Origin: Chitinophagaceae bacterium LGM1
GTDB taxonomy: Bacteria > Bacteroidota > Bacteroidia > Chitinophagales > Chitinophagaceae
Direction of reading: 5' to 3'
Length of the DNA stretch: 64,000 bases
Assembly: GCA_018604165.1 (NCBI GenBank)
Contig: CP075895.1
Span: forward strand, 1,979,001 to 2,043,000
In this document: positions 16,774-26,029 of the stretch, piece after piece
Numbering within the stretch: position 1 is the stretch's first letter
How the letters are laid out: each line of letters begins with the position of its first letter
Position numbers and translations under genes: made by a program
The notes under the pieces: generated by a model
The model's database searches: none
Told to the model about the DNA's origin: nothing
The model's input: only the letters and a program-made list of their open reading frames with translations

Positions 16774-17832
16774 TTATCTCGCATTCTTTTTGAATGCTTC
16801 CAGAAACAACTGCTGACGTTGTGTAGGTGCTTTGGCAGGGGTTTCATCTCCTTTTTCGTTTCCATGTTCTACACTCCATCCATGATATTCGCGAAATGCA
16901 TGGTATGCCCAACTCCATCCAAACTCCTCAAAAACATCAACACAATCCTTCAGGTACAGATAAGCATCATCACCCGGCGCCCAACGTATGGCACTGAATT
17001 CACCCACATAAATCTGAGCTTTATTAGCTATCTGCCAATCTTTTATTTTTTCTAATTCCTTTTTTAGCGTCTTCGTATTCCACCATTTTATGCCTACAAA
17101 GCCGGGGTAGTGAAAATCCCTTCTTTGACTGTAAATATTCTGGTGTGTAAAACTATGCGGTATGTACATGTGGAAGCTGTACACCAAGCCAGGCACATCT
17201 ATAGTTTGAAACTTAGCTAATGTACCTAAATCACCACCCCTTGCCTCAACAATAATGGGGTGTTTGGCATCTATTGCCCGTATTTCATGGCATACCATAG
17301 ATGCTAATGTTGGCCAGTTGACTGCACCACCGGTTACTTTTATATCCTGTGGCTCGTTGGCTACATCATAGCCCCACACGGTGCTGTTGTCTTTATAATG
17401 ATTAGCAATCTGCTTCCATACGTCAATAAATTCATCCTGCCAGCTTTTATCACTGAACATGCGATGACCGGCACCAGTGATACTTCCGCCTGGGAGTGTA
17501 TGTAAGTCTATCAACACATGTATGCCCAACTCTTTGCATATAGGCAACATTTTATCGACGTGTGCTATTGCACCATTCAACCATTGCCTGTAAGCCGCCT
17601 TATCTGCAGCATCTGCCCGCCAACCCGAACCATCCCACGTAAGTTGCCAGCGAATGTGGTTTGCACCCCAAGCCGCTAAATCGCGCAAATCTTTTTCGCC
17701 CATGTAGGTTGGCACCATCATGCCGCGCAAGCGTGGAGATTGCTCTGTGTAAAATTCTATTTTATCTCCTTGCTGACTAAAAGATATTACTGAGTGGAAT
17801 AGGATAATCAGTACTGCAATAAAGTGCTTCAT
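16774..17832 (-). CDS. Secreted glycoside hydrolase family 5 enzyme
   Basis: 352 aa from the ATG at 17832 (the longer frame would start at a TTG at 17841). Signal peptide MKHFIAVLIILFHSVISFSQ. GH5 clan-A features: RWQLTWDG after the first strand, IDLHTLPGGS, GYDVANEPQD with the acid/base Glu at about 180, YSFHMYIPH, and YVGEFSAIRWA with the nucleophile Glu near 290. It retains a beta-glycosidic bond with net retention; substrate (cellulose-, mannan- or glucan-like) is not evident. No sorting domain or carbohydrate-binding module, so probably periplasmic. It lies 26 bp after ogt on the same strand. Confidence 0.87.
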   Translation of the reverse strand: MKHFIAVLIILFHSVISFSQQGDKIEFYTEQSPRLRGMMVPTYMGEKDLRDLAAWGANHIRWQLTWDGSGWRADAADKAAYRQWLNGAIAHVDKMLPICKELGIHVLIDLHTLPGGSITGAGHRMFSDKSWQDEFIDVWKQIANHYKDNSTVWGYDVANEPQDIKVTGGAVNWPTLASMVCHEIRAIDAKHPIIVEARGGDLGTLAKFQTIDVPGLVYSFHMYIPHSFTHQNIYSQRRDFHYPGFVGIKWWNTKTLKKELEKIKDWQIANKAQIYVGEFSAIRWAPGDDAYLYLKDCVDVFEEFGWSWAYHAFREYHGWSVEHGNEKGDETPAKAPTQRQQLFLEAFKKNAR

Positions 17833-17858
17833 AGCCGCCAAAGATAAACCGTTACAGT

Positions 17859-18395
17859 TTACTCAAACAAACTTGTTTGTAAATCCTTACCACTATGCTT
17901 TGCTTCATGCTCCAATAGCCACTTCTTCTTAGGTAACCCGCCACCATAGCCCACCAGACTACCGTTATCACCTATTACTCTATGACATGGTATGATGATG
18001 GCTATTCCATTCTGCCCGTTGGCAGTTGCTACAGCACGTATGGCTTTTATATCACCCAGATAAATAGATTGCTTTTTGTATGAACGTGTTTCGCCATAAG
18101 GTATATCTAATAAACCTTTCCATACTTTCTTTTGAAAGTCTGTACCAATGAGTTGCAATGGCACATCAAATATTTTGCGTGTACCTGTAAAATATTCCTG
18201 CGCTTCGTTTTCAAGTTGATTCAGTAGTGGGTGTTCGCCTTCTTCATAGTCCATACTGAGTGCTGCTTGTATGCGTTGCTGTATTTTAGAGAGGCTTTTT
18301 CTGTATTCAAATTCAAACAGGCATACACCATTATCTGTTGCAGCACCCATCATCTTGCCAAGCGGAGTATGAAAATATTTATAGATTATTGACAT
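17859..18395 (-). CDS. ogt: Methylated-DNA--protein-cysteine S-methyltransferase
   Basis: 178 aa. Direct-reversal DNA repair protein that moves the methyl group from O6-methylguanine onto its own cysteine. The active-site motif IPCHRVIGDNGSLVGYGGG is intact (PCHRVIG at about 139-145), followed by KKKWLLEHE; the arginine-finger region reads TANGQNGIAIIIPC. The N-terminal Ada/Ogt ribonuclease-like domain is present. Overlaps the upstream hydrolase by 17 bp. No Ada regulatory domain, so not an AraC-type Ada. Confidence 0.93.
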   Translation of the reverse strand: MSIIYKYFHTPLGKMMGAATDNGVCLFEFEYRKSLSKIQQRIQAALSMDYEEGEHPLLNQLENEAQEYFTGTRKIFDVPLQLIGTDFQKKVWKGLLDIPYGETRSYKKQSIYLGDIKAIRAVATANGQNGIAIIIPCHRVIGDNGSLVGYGGGLPKKKWLLEHEAKHSGKDLQTSLFE

Positions 18396-19035
18396 TGCTT
18401 AGCTCTTTGTTGATGATGGCATTTATCTCTGCTGCCCTGTTGTAAATCATGATGTGCGAACCGCCTTTTATCCAGTAATTGGCATGGATGTATTGCGGAG
18501 TGATGATTTTGTCCGCATCGCCGTGTATATGTACTATCGGCTCGGGGTAAGTAGTATTTCGCCACAACTGTATTGCTTTCATAGCCCAGCGTACCAAATG
18601 CCCGTCAGACGATGTGAACACTCCCTTCAGCATTTCTTTTTCTGTATCTGTAGTAGCTCCGAATAGTTTTAATACAAATCGGTTTGGCCATGTATAGAAA
18701 GAAGCAGGTACAATTTGTTTCATCACTACAAACTTCATGAATTTTCCGAAGTGCGGTATTTCAGAACCTGTTTTTGCGCTCGATACGATTATTACTTTCT
18801 TCACTGCCCTCATCTTAGCTATTTCTACCGCCAGCATACCACCAAAAGAAACACCCAACAGTATAGGGTTATCATCTTTTATCATCGATGACATTTTTTG
18901 CGCATAGCAGGGTATCTCATCATGCTCATCGTATGCAGGCCACGGCAGGTGTATCAATTCCGCATTGTCAATTTTGATGTTGGAAAATATCCTTTCGTCT
19001 GCTCCCAATCCGCTAAGGCAATATATTTTTTGCAT
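18379..19035 (-). CDS. Small alpha/beta hydrolase
   Basis: 218 aa. Begins MQKIYCLSGLGADERIF, the oxyanion-hole region of a compact hydrolase family; nucleophile elbow is GVSFGG (Ser at about 63). The acidic residue is in HGDADKII and the His in KGGSHIMIYN. Substrate unknown; proteins of this kind are common in Bacteroidota as generic esterases. It overlaps ogt by 17 bp and precedes the GH5 gene, forming a three-gene run. Confidence 0.8.
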   Translation of the reverse strand: MQKIYCLSGLGADERIFSNIKIDNAELIHLPWPAYDEHDEIPCYAQKMSSMIKDDNPILLGVSFGGMLAVEIAKMRAVKKVIIVSSAKTGSEIPHFGKFMKFVVMKQIVPASFYTWPNRFVLKLFGATTDTEKEMLKGVFTSSDGHLVRWAMKAIQLWRNTTYPEPIVHIHGDADKIITPQYIHANYWIKGGSHIMIYNRAAEINAIINKELSNVNNL

Positions 19036-19076
19036 AACCCTGAATACATACTAAAGTTAAGCATAGCTTAATGAAA

Positions 19077-19101
19077 AATGCCCTGCATATTGCAAGGCAT
19101 T
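19077..19101 (-). terminator. Terminator of the yceD-rpmF-plsX operon
   Basis: Hairpin with arms AATGCC..TGCA and TGCA..GGCATT around ATA, 25 bp past the plsX stop on the minus strand, followed by TTTTTCATT. Confidence 0.65.
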
Positions 19102-19126
19102 CAATAATATTTTTTCGTCTGTTAAG

Positions 19127-20086
19127 TTACGATACAGCAGGTGCAGCAAAATGTGCTTTAAATGCACCTACAAGGTCTGATGCAATTATCTTACGCGTTA
19201 CATCTATCATATTTTTGAAAGCTAACGCATGAGATATACCATGACCAATTACAACAGGGCTGTTAACGCCCAATATAGGTGTACCACCGTATATTTCAAA
19301 ATTGTAGTTATCCAATAAAGAATCTTCTACTTTCCTTTCTTCTTTAAAGATGGTATAGATACTTTCTGCCGTTTTCAGTACCACATTACCTACAAAGCCT
19401 TCGCAAACTATTACGTCTGCTTTGTTCATAAACACATCCCTGCCTTCTATATTACCATGAAAGTTGATGCCGTTATGTTCTTTCAGCAATGGGTATGTAG
19501 CCTGTGCCAGTATATTACCTTTACCCTCTTCTTCACCAAGATTCAGCAACCCGACTTTAGGGTTTTCAACATTAAAGACCTTGTTTACATACAGCGAACC
19601 CATTTCTGCAAACTGCACCAGATTTTCAGGTTTGCAATCTGCATTAATCCCAACATCCAGCAGTAAGTTGAACTTACCATCAGACCTTGGAATAGGCGAT
19701 GCAATGGTAGGCCTCAATATACCCTCAATGGTTTTAACACTATACATAGCACCCACCATCATAGCACCTGTGTTACCCGCACTGCAAAAGCCATCAGCTT
19801 TTTGCATCTGCAACAAACCGAAGCCTATAGCTATACTTGAATTGGGTTTTTCTTTCAGTGCTTTGGTAGGATGCTCATGCATACCTATCACCTCTGTAGA
19901 TGGGATGAGCGTATAACGCCCCTGATACGGTTCTAACAATGAAAGATAAGGCGATACAACTTGTGCATCACCTATCAGCAAAAGATGAACAGATGTATCT
20001 GTTTCTTGCTGAAAGTAAAGTTGAACACCTTTTATGGCTTCTTCGGGGGCGTAATCCCCCCCCATGATGTCAAACCCTATCTTCAT
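19127..20086 (-). CDS. plsX: Phosphate acyltransferase PlsX
   Basis: 319 aa. Makes acyl-phosphate from acyl-ACP for glycerol-3-phosphate acylation, the first step of phospholipid synthesis. N-terminal KIGFDIMGGDYAPEEAIKG, EVIGMHEHPTKALKEKPNSS, SAGNTGAMMVGAM and LNLGEEEGKGN are family hallmarks; ADVIVCEGFVGNVVLKTAE is in the C-terminal half. Third gene of yceD-rpmF-plsX with 20-bp spacing. fabH, which often follows, is missing here because a terminator and an unrelated hydrolase come next. Confidence 0.95.
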   Translation of the reverse strand: MKIGFDIMGGDYAPEEAIKGVQLYFQQETDTSVHLLLIGDAQVVSPYLSLLEPYQGRYTLIPSTEVIGMHEHPTKALKEKPNSSIAIGFGLLQMQKADGFCSAGNTGAMMVGAMYSVKTIEGILRPTIASPIPRSDGKFNLLLDVGINADCKPENLVQFAEMGSLYVNKVFNVENPKVGLLNLGEEEGKGNILAQATYPLLKEHNGINFHGNIEGRDVFMNKADVIVCEGFVGNVVLKTAESIYTIFKEERKVEDSLLDNYNFEIYGGTPILGVNSPVVIGHGISHALAFKNMIDVTRKIIASDLVGAFKAHFAAPAVS

Positions 20087-20106
20087 TCAGTGCCTGAAGT
20101 TGGTTA

Positions 20107-20316
20107 TTAATTTTGTTCGCCTTCAGCAGTTGCAGGAGTTTTGTCTATCACTACATTACCGCGATAGTACAATTTACCTTCTACCCAATGCGCACGGTGG
20201 CGCAAATGTGTTTCGCCTGTTGTTGCATCTACACTCCATGTTTCAGCAGTAGCTTTGTAGTGCGTCCTACGCTTTGCACCGCGTTGCTGAGAGTGGCGTC
20301 GTTTAGGATTTGGCAT
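20107..20316 (-). CDS. rpmF: 50S ribosomal protein L32
   Basis: 69 aa. [20 protein letters not shown] is the conserved basic N terminus of L32; [20 protein letters not shown] is the Bacteroidota-type middle. Component of the large ribosomal subunit near the peptidyl-transferase region. Lies 12 bp after yceD and 20 bp before plsX, the classical order. Confidence 0.95.
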   Translation of the reverse strand: MPNPKRRHSQQRGAKRRTHYKATAETWSVDATTGETHLRHRAHWVEGKLYYRGNVVIDKTPATAEGEQN

Positions 20317-20328
20317 TGTATCTAAATT

Positions 20329-20895
20329 TTACTTCGTTTTACGTTTATTGTCTGTTTTATCTTTCAAAGCCTCAAGGCCTTTCCAAATATCATTTTTAGG
20401 TTTTTCTTCAGGTTCAGTCAGTTTATTGAGCAGTTTTAGCACTTCGGGGTTACAACCTGCTTCGCCGTCTGCCTTATCGGGGTGTACACGTTGCAGTGGT
20501 ATACTCAGCATCACAAATTCATATATCCAGTTGCTGATGTCTATTACAGTTTCGCTACGTGGTATAAAAACCACATCTGCATCTTCGTCCACTTCATCCG
20601 CATCTTCAGCTCCAGTCAGTTTAATCACAAGGTCAAACTCGTCCCACAACCGCATTTTAAACTCATCTCCACACCTGTCGCAAGCTACGGTTACACTACC
20701 ATCTATATCAAAATGACAGAGAAAGAAATTGTTTTTTTTATCGAAACGCAATGTTACCACGGCGTCAAGATCTTTAAAATCAGCGTCTTCCTTGCCTTTT
20801 TCCTGTATAAAACGGTCACCAAGCTCGTACTGAAACGTATGAACACCGGGCTTCAAACCCTGCCATGCTATCTCAAATTCACGGTTATGTTTCAT
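20329..20895 (-). CDS. yceD: YceD/DUF177 family rRNA accumulation protein
   Basis: 188 aa. DUF177 members are needed for normal 23S rRNA levels and are nearly always encoded ahead of rpmF, as here. The central CDRCGDEFKM segment is the family's conserved Cys pair; DADVVFIPRSETVIDISNWIYEF is the characteristic conserved block, followed by SIPLQRVHPD. The C terminus is lysine-rich. First gene of the operon; a -7 element lies at 21033-21040, giving a leader of about 130 nt. Confidence 0.85.
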   Translation of the reverse strand: MKHNREFEIAWQGLKPGVHTFQYELGDRFIQEKGKEDADFKDLDAVVTLRFDKKNNFFLCHFDIDGSVTVACDRCGDEFKMRLWDEFDLVIKLTGAEDADEVDEDADVVFIPRSETVIDISNWIYEFVMLSIPLQRVHPDKADGEAGCNPEVLKLLNKLTEPEEKPKNDIWKGLEALKDKTDNKRKTK

Positions 20896-21032
20896 CTTCG
20901 CTTAGCCTGTTTTGCGCAACCACCTACCCAATCAATACAAATATCTTTCTGATAACAATTATAAAAACCTAATAATCAATCATCTGTAAAGCCATTCGTA
21001 CCTGCACCCTTTCAAAAAACTTCAATGGGGTG

Positions 21033-21040
21033 CAAAGGTA
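21033..21040 (-). promoter_or_regulatory. Bacteroidota -7 element for yceD-rpmF-plsX
   Basis: Minus strand TACCTTTG (TAnnTTTG). It lies between the DUF58 stop (21057) and yceD start (20895). No convincing -33 element. Confidence 0.45.
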
Positions 21041-21056
21041 GCAAAAATATTGGTTT

Positions 21057-21965
21057 TTACAGCATTTTATTTCTTTTCAGCAAAAAGGCATATAGCACCT
21101 GTTCTACAGGCTGGCTCAGGTCTACAGTTACCATATCTATGTGGTACTGATGGCACTTATTTTCTATCTCTTTTCTGAATGTTTCCATCTGGCTGGTATA
21201 TTGTCCTTTTATCTGGTTGGGTTGTAGTTTCAGTTTTTCGCCTGTTTCCATATCTACAAACTCATACGGCCTGTTATCGAAGTTGAAAGCAACTTCTTTA
21301 TTACCCTCTAGTATATGAAAAAGTATCACCTCGTGTTTATTGTATTTCAGGTGTTGGAGCGCAGTAAACAACTCGTCAATATTATCCGCATTGTCCATCA
21401 TATCACTAAAAACTACTACCAACGACCTGCGGTGTGTCTGCTCTGCCACATCGTGCAGGGCTTTGGCTGCATTGGTAGGTGTAGGTGTGGGCTTTGCCTT
21501 TAGCTGTTTTTCCAACTCGTTAGTCAGCAAGCGGTAGTGGGTATGAGAACTACGGCACTCTGACAAATAGTTTAACCCATCGTTAAAGAACGCCAATGCA
21601 GATGCATCTAATTGCCTTTTCAATAACTGTATCAACCCTGCTGCTGCCAGACAGGCAAAGTCTATTTTTCTGAGTTTTCCTTCAGCTTCTCCAAAATACA
21701 TAGATGCCGAAGTATCTACCACCAAGCAGCAACGCAAGTTGGTTTCTTCTTCATATTTTTTGACGAAGAGTTTATCTGTACGCCCGTACACTTTCCAATC
21801 TACATGGCGTAGCGCATCGCCCTGATTATAGAGCCTGTGCTCTGCAAACTCAACAGAGAAGCCATGAAAAGGGCTTTTGTGCAAGCCTATGATGAAGCCT
21901 TCCACTACCTGGCGGGCTATCAATTCAAGATTATCTGCAAGATGGTATTGTCCTATATTGGTCAT
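21057..21965 (-). CDS. DUF58 protein with von Willebrand A-like fold
   Basis: 302 aa. The DUF58 signature GDALRHVDWKVYGRTDKLFVKKYEEE is at about 50-75, followed by VVDTSASM, a MIDAS-like DxSxS metal site. In Bacteroidota DUF58 proteins are normally encoded with a MoxR AAA+ ATPase and Bat (vWA/TPR) proteins and are thought to act in metal-centre or envelope assembly with the ATPase. No moxR or bat gene is adjacent in this window: the next gene upstream is divergent. Length and motifs are intact. Confidence 0.88.
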   Translation of the reverse strand: MTNIGQYHLADNLELIARQVVEGFIIGLHKSPFHGFSVEFAEHRLYNQGDALRHVDWKVYGRTDKLFVKKYEEETNLRCCLVVDTSASMYFGEAEGKLRKIDFACLAAAGLIQLLKRQLDASALAFFNDGLNYLSECRSSHTHYRLLTNELEKQLKAKPTPTPTNAAKALHDVAEQTHRRSLVVVFSDMMDNADNIDELFTALQHLKYNKHEVILFHILEGNKEVAFNFDNRPYEFVDMETGEKLKLQPNQIKGQYTSQMETFRKEIENKCHQYHIDMVTVDLSQPVEQVLYAFLLKRNKML

Positions 21966-22109
21966 CAGATTATTCGGCCAGTTGCTAAAATTAGGTGTAA
22001 TATAGATTGGCTGAAATAATTTTTTGCTAAAAAACCCATGTAATTAAACCGATATGAGTTGTGCAATTAAATTTTTACTTTTATCTTCAACCGTTAAATA
22101 CAGGAATAC

Positions 22110-22358
22110 ATGAAATTTCGTACCGGTACCTTACTGGCTTTGGCAATATTAGTGACATTCGGATTAAGCTCTTGCAGGCGCGAATATATTTGTCAGTGTA
22201 CAATCGTTTATTCAGGGCAACCGGGGCTGCCAGACAGTACTATTAAAGAATACAAAGTAAGCGACACTAAAAAGAAAGCTGCCAGCAAATGCGAAAGCAA
22301 TTCAAAGACAAGCGAGAAAGACGGTATAAAGTCAGTGGAAACCTGCAAACTGTACTAA
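22110..22358 (+). CDS. Mini-lipoprotein of the YxCxC family, copy 1
   Basis: 82 aa. Signal peptide with lipobox GLSSC (Cys22), then RREYICQC directly after the lipid-bearing Cys, a variable stretch, a Lys/Ser segment (VSDTKKKAASKCES) and a terminal Cys (ETCKLY). The same arrangement (C-K/R-K/R-E/D-Y-x-C-x-C, a fourth Cys after a Lys-rich run, and a fifth close to the end) recurs at 35340-35591 and 35628-35873, so this is a paralogous family. Function unknown; the four Cys of the mature domain suggest two disulfides. Upstream of the DoxX-thioredoxin gene (30-bp gap), possibly co-transcribed. Confidence 0.75.
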   Translation: MKFRTGTLLALAILVTFGLSSCRREYICQCTIVYSGQPGLPDSTIKEYKVSDTKKKAASKCESNSKTSEKDGIKSVETCKLY

Positions 22359-22388
22359 GCTAAAAGTATTATTTTTGCCATTCACTTT

Positions 22389-23333
22389 ATGGCACAGACA
22401 GATAGCAAAAACGCAATATTCTACATAAAACGCATCACAGGTTTATTACTGCTGCTTTCATTAGCGGCAGTTTTTTTTATTTCTGCCATTACCAAGCTGA
22501 TAGACATAGAGCCGTTTGAATGGACTTTTATTGGCTTAGGTATTGGCAATATGCTATGGGCTTCTGTAATAGCACATATATTCATTGGCATAGAGTTTTT
22601 AATTGCCTTATTCCTGCTATTTCATATTTACCTGAAAGAGGTAACCTACCCTATTACAATCGGTTTTTTAGCTACACTCACTTTATACCTGATAGCACTT
22701 ATCATACAACAAGGCAATACGGGCAACTGTGGTTGCTTTGGCGAATGGCTATACATGAATCCACTGCAAGCCATCTGGAAAAACCTTGCCATGATTGCTG
22801 CTTTGGTAGTACTCCTATTCATCTACCCCGTAAAACCCTACAAAAACCAGGAATGGATTGCCGCTGTATTGGCGATGGCTGGCTTGGTGGCTACATTTAT
22901 TATTGCCCCTTTGAATGCCAATAACAAAGCAAAAACAGTACAACGCCCGCTGGAACTGAACTTGCTGTATGCAGACAGTACCAATATGCCTGCAAAAGAA
23001 TTGCGTACAGGTAAACACATCATTGCCTACATGAGCCTTACCTGCCCGCATTGCAGAAAAGCGGCGTATATGTTGCACGTTATTAAAAAACAATCGCCCG
23101 AAATACCCGTGTACCTTGTTATAAGCGGACATCCTTCTCAACAAAAAGATTTTTTTGAAGAAACAAAGGCAGACGACCTGCCTTTTCTGTTATATAAAGA
23201 CTCCGAAGCATTCAGGCAGATGGCGGGCGATGGTGTACCTGCTATTTATTGGATTAATAATGGGGTAATAGAGAGAGAGGCTACCTACCTGCAATTAGAC
23301 CCCGCCGATATAAAAGACTGGCTGAAAGACTAA
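22389..23333 (+). CDS. DoxX/MauE-like membrane protein fused to a thioredoxin-like domain, copy 1
   Basis: 314 aa. Four or more membrane helices (about 12-155) form a DoxX/MauE-type domain with FISAITKLIDIEPFEW and GNCGCFGEW, the paired-Cys loop of this redox-associated family. A periplasmic or cytoplasmic C-terminal domain follows with MSLTCPHCRKAAYML (CPHC redox motif at about 218-221) and GDGVPAIYWINNG (cis-Pro loop of thioredoxins). It would shuttle electrons between membrane quinone/thiol carriers and substrates. A paralogue with the same two domains is at 26429-27367. Ends 16 bp before rluD. Confidence 0.82.
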   Translation: MAQTDSKNAIFYIKRITGLLLLLSLAAVFFISAITKLIDIEPFEWTFIGLGIGNMLWASVIAHIFIGIEFLIALFLLFHIYLKEVTYPITIGFLATLTLYLIALIIQQGNTGNCGCFGEWLYMNPLQAIWKNLAMIAALVVLLFIYPVKPYKNQEWIAAVLAMAGLVATFIIAPLNANNKAKTVQRPLELNLLYADSTNMPAKELRTGKHIIAYMSLTCPHCRKAAYMLHVIKKQSPEIPVYLVISGHPSQQKDFFEETKADDLPFLLYKDSEAFRQMAGDGVPAIYWINNGVIEREATYLQLDPADIKDWLKD

Positions 23334-23349
23334 CTTCGCACTTGTAAAG

Positions 23350-24450
23350 ATGAATACCGACAACGAACTGGAAGAAATTTGGGATGATGACGACCCCGAA
23401 AAAACCGAGCAGGAAGGCGAAATAACCCCTGTTGAAAAATTGCGCCTCACCATAACGCGCGGACAGGAAACTATGCGTATTGATAAATACGTGATGATGC
23501 GTATAGAGGGTGCTACACGTAATAAAATACAGCAATCGATAGATGCAGGGCTGATAACAGTTAACGGACAACCCACAAAGTCGAACTATAAAATACGTAC
23601 CAACGACGAGATAATTGTTTTTGATAACAGGGGCGACATACCTGACGAAGTAGTACCCGAAGAAATGCCGTTGAACATAGTGTATGAAGATGATGCACTG
23701 ATGATAATCAACAAACGAGATGGTATGGTGGTACACCCGGGTTGCGGCAACTATACAGGCACACTGGTAAACGGGCTGGCATGGTACCTGCATGTAGAAG
23801 ATATAGAAAACAGTGCACTACCGCGCGTAGGGCTTGTACATCGTATAGATAAAGACACCAGCGGCCTGCTCGTGATAGCTAAGACAGAGCAGGCAATGAG
23901 CAATCTGGCGGCACAGTTTAAGAAACATACTGTACACCGCCGCTATATTGCATTGGTATGGGGCAATTTTGAAGAAGATGAGGGCACTATCAATGTACAC
24001 GTGGGGCGCAACCTACGCTTCCGCAAAATCATGGACACGTTCCCAGATGGCGACTACGGGAAGGAAGCCATTACACACTACAAAGTATTGCAACGTTTCA
24101 ATTATGTTACCCTCATAGAGCTAAGGCTTGAAACAGGGCGTACGCACCAGATAAGGGTACACATGAAGTCTATCGGGCATCCGTTATTTAATGATGCCAC
24201 TTATGGGGGCGATTATATTGTAAAAGGGACGGTCTTTACCAAATACAAGCAGTTTGTAGAAAATTGCTTCAAGCTATTACCCCGCCATGCACTACATGCT
24301 AAGGAATTGGGCTTTACACACCCTACAACTGACGAATGGGTACAGTTTGACTCTGAACTACCACAGGATATGCAGCAGGTAATAGAACGCTGGCAAACCT
24401 ATACAAGCGGTATGACACCCCAATTAAAAAACAGCCTGAACGGACAATAG
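23350..24450 (+). CDS. rluD: RluD-family 23S rRNA pseudouridine synthase
   Basis: 366 aa. An acidic N-terminal tail (1-25) precedes an S4 RNA-binding domain (about 40-95, RIDKYVMMRIEGATRNKIQQ) and the catalytic domain with VHRIDKDTSGLLV (catalytic Asp at about 165) and RLETGRTHQIRVH. Isomerises uridines in the stem-loop of helix 69 of 23S rRNA if a true RluD; the close homologues RluC/TruC act elsewhere, so the site is family-based. Cytoplasmic. Confidence 0.88.
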   Translation: MNTDNELEEIWDDDDPEKTEQEGEITPVEKLRLTITRGQETMRIDKYVMMRIEGATRNKIQQSIDAGLITVNGQPTKSNYKIRTNDEIIVFDNRGDIPDEVVPEEMPLNIVYEDDALMIINKRDGMVVHPGCGNYTGTLVNGLAWYLHVEDIENSALPRVGLVHRIDKDTSGLLVIAKTEQAMSNLAAQFKKHTVHRRYIALVWGNFEEDEGTINVHVGRNLRFRKIMDTFPDGDYGKEAITHYKVLQRFNYVTLIELRLETGRTHQIRVHMKSIGHPLFNDATYGGDYIVKGTVFTKYKQFVENCFKLLPRHALHAKELGFTHPTTDEWVQFDSELPQDMQQVIERWQTYTSGMTPQLKNSLNGQ

Positions 24451-24566
24451 GCAGTTATACATTTACGTTTTGTTAATAATTAGTATTTCACAGCTACAAT
24501 CTGTATTTTAACCACTTCATACAACCAAAGGTTATAATTTAACAACAGTTAATCATGATTTAACCT

Positions 24567-24574
24567 TAGTTTTG
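24567..24574 (+). promoter_or_regulatory. Bacteroidota -7 element upstream of tatA
   Basis: TAGTTTTG matches TAnnTTTG, 33 bp before the tatA start. No clear -33 box. Confidence 0.4.
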
Positions 24575-24607
24575 TACGAATAGTTTAATTACATAAAATA
24601 TCTGATT

Positions 24608-24823
24608 ATGTTTTTATCAGCGATTAATCCACAGTTATTGATTTCGATGCCAAGTGGTGCAGAGTGGATAATTATATTGCTTGTTGTCATCATATTTTTT
24701 GGTGGCAGAAAGATACCCGAGCTGGCACGCGGCATCGGTAAAGGCATTCGCGAGTTCAACGACGCTAAAGAAGGCGTTAAGAACGAGATAGAAGCCGGTA
24801 TCAAAGAGAAGAAAGCTGAATAA
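24608..24823 (+). CDS. tatA: Twin-arginine translocase subunit TatA/TatE
   Basis: 71 aa. Single transmembrane helix (GAEWIIILLVVIIFFGGRKIPEL) followed by the amphipathic helix ARGIGKGIREFNDAKEG with the conserved FGG..KIPE turn and charged tail. TatA oligomerises to let folded proteins cross the cytoplasmic membrane. tatB and tatC are not next to it. Confidence 0.92.
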   Translation: MFLSAINPQLLISMPSGAEWIIILLVVIIFFGGRKIPELARGIGKGIREFNDAKEGVKNEIEAGIKEKKAE

Positions 24824-24909
24824 TCTCGCTCTCACACTATCTGGCCTGGCACTTACAATGTAATGTGCGCTGTTATTTTGTAACTCCTTAAAAACAACGG
24901 ATTAAATAA

Positions 24910-26013
24910 ATGCCGACAAGCAAAATACTGTTAGCATCTGTTTTCACGATGTTCGCCACGCTGGCCTTTGGGCAGGAGTCGCGCAGGAGTGCTGCTGCCA
25001 ATAAGGATAGGACTGCACGTGTAGATACTATTATTGTATTGCGCAAGGGCAAAACAAACCCGCCAGCCCTACCCATAGCTGTGGCAATGCCCAAAGTACC
25101 CAAACCCGGGCCAAAAGTGTACAAGCCTGTACCGCTTGCGCATCAAACAGAGTATTATGGCTCTATGACGGGCTATGTAAATGAGTTTGTCAATAAATAT
25201 TCGCGTAGCCACAACAAAACCATCCATGTAGTACATGGCCGCAGCAACAAACAATTTCCGCTTATGGAAAATGTGTTGCAAAAGCATGATATACCCAAAG
25301 AGCTTAAATACTTAGCTGTTATAGAATCTGCCCTGAATAACAATGCTGTTTCTCATGCCGGTGCCGTTGGCCCTTGGCAATTAATGGCACCCACTGCACG
25401 CCTTATGGGGCTGAAAGTTGGCAAAGGGCGAGATGATAGAAAAGACTGGTACAAATCTACCAATGCAGCAGCCAAATACCTTGTTGACCTGTACGATGAA
25501 CTGAACGATTGGTTGCTGGTAGTTGCAGCGTATAACAGTGGCCCTACCCCTGTAAAAAGGGCTATCGAAAAAACAGGCAGTAACAACTTTTGGGATATTA
25601 AAAAATACCTGCCAAAAGAAACGCAAGGCCACGTACTGGCATTTATTGCTACGGCTACTATATTTGAGGACTTAAGCAAATTTTTGGGTAAAAACGACGT
25701 TGATGAACTTGCCACGACAGGCAATAAAGCTGCTCCCGTAGCAAAATCTCGCTTCACGCCTGAAGAACTGAAAAGCATGGCTATACTGAAGATAAAAGAC
25801 CCGCTGAGTATGGACCTGATGGTACATGAACTGGGACTGGACCCCAAACAAATGGATAGCTGGAATGAAGACTACGAGCTGTTTGAATACCAGGCATACC
25901 CCGAAGAAATGTACAGCCTTCGCCTGCCAAAGGACAAAGTAGACGCTTTTCTGGCCAAAAAAGAATACCTGATAAGGAAGAGTAAAGCCGTATTCAGCGC
26001 ACAAAACATGTAA
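24910..26013 (+). CDS. Lytic transglycosylase (SLT domain, MltD-like)
   Basis: 367 aa. Signal peptide (about 1-20), Pro/Lys-rich linker, then an SLT/goose-lysozyme-like domain: LKYLAVIESALNNNAVSHAGAVGPWQLMAPTARLMGL with catalytic Glu at about 139, and YNSGPTPVKRAI. Cleaves peptidoglycan glycan strands to 1,6-anhydro-MurNAc ends in the periplasm. The C-terminal 100 residues carry no clear LysM repeats but contain MDLMVHELGLDPKQMDSWN, a LysM-like helical segment. Gene stands alone; 86 bp after tatA. Confidence 0.88.
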   Translation: MPTSKILLASVFTMFATLAFGQESRRSAAANKDRTARVDTIIVLRKGKTNPPALPIAVAMPKVPKPGPKVYKPVPLAHQTEYYGSMTGYVNEFVNKYSRSHNKTIHVVHGRSNKQFPLMENVLQKHDIPKELKYLAVIESALNNNAVSHAGAVGPWQLMAPTARLMGLKVGKGRDDRKDWYKSTNAAAKYLVDLYDELNDWLLVVAAYNSGPTPVKRAIEKTGSNNFWDIKKYLPKETQGHVLAFIATATIFEDLSKFLGKNDVDELATTGNKAAPVAKSRFTPEELKSMAILKIKDPLSMDLMVHELGLDPKQMDSWNEDYELFEYQAYPEEMYSLRLPKDKVDAFLAKKEYLIRKSKAVFSAQNM

Positions 26014-26029
26014 TTTTTCAAGGAAATAT

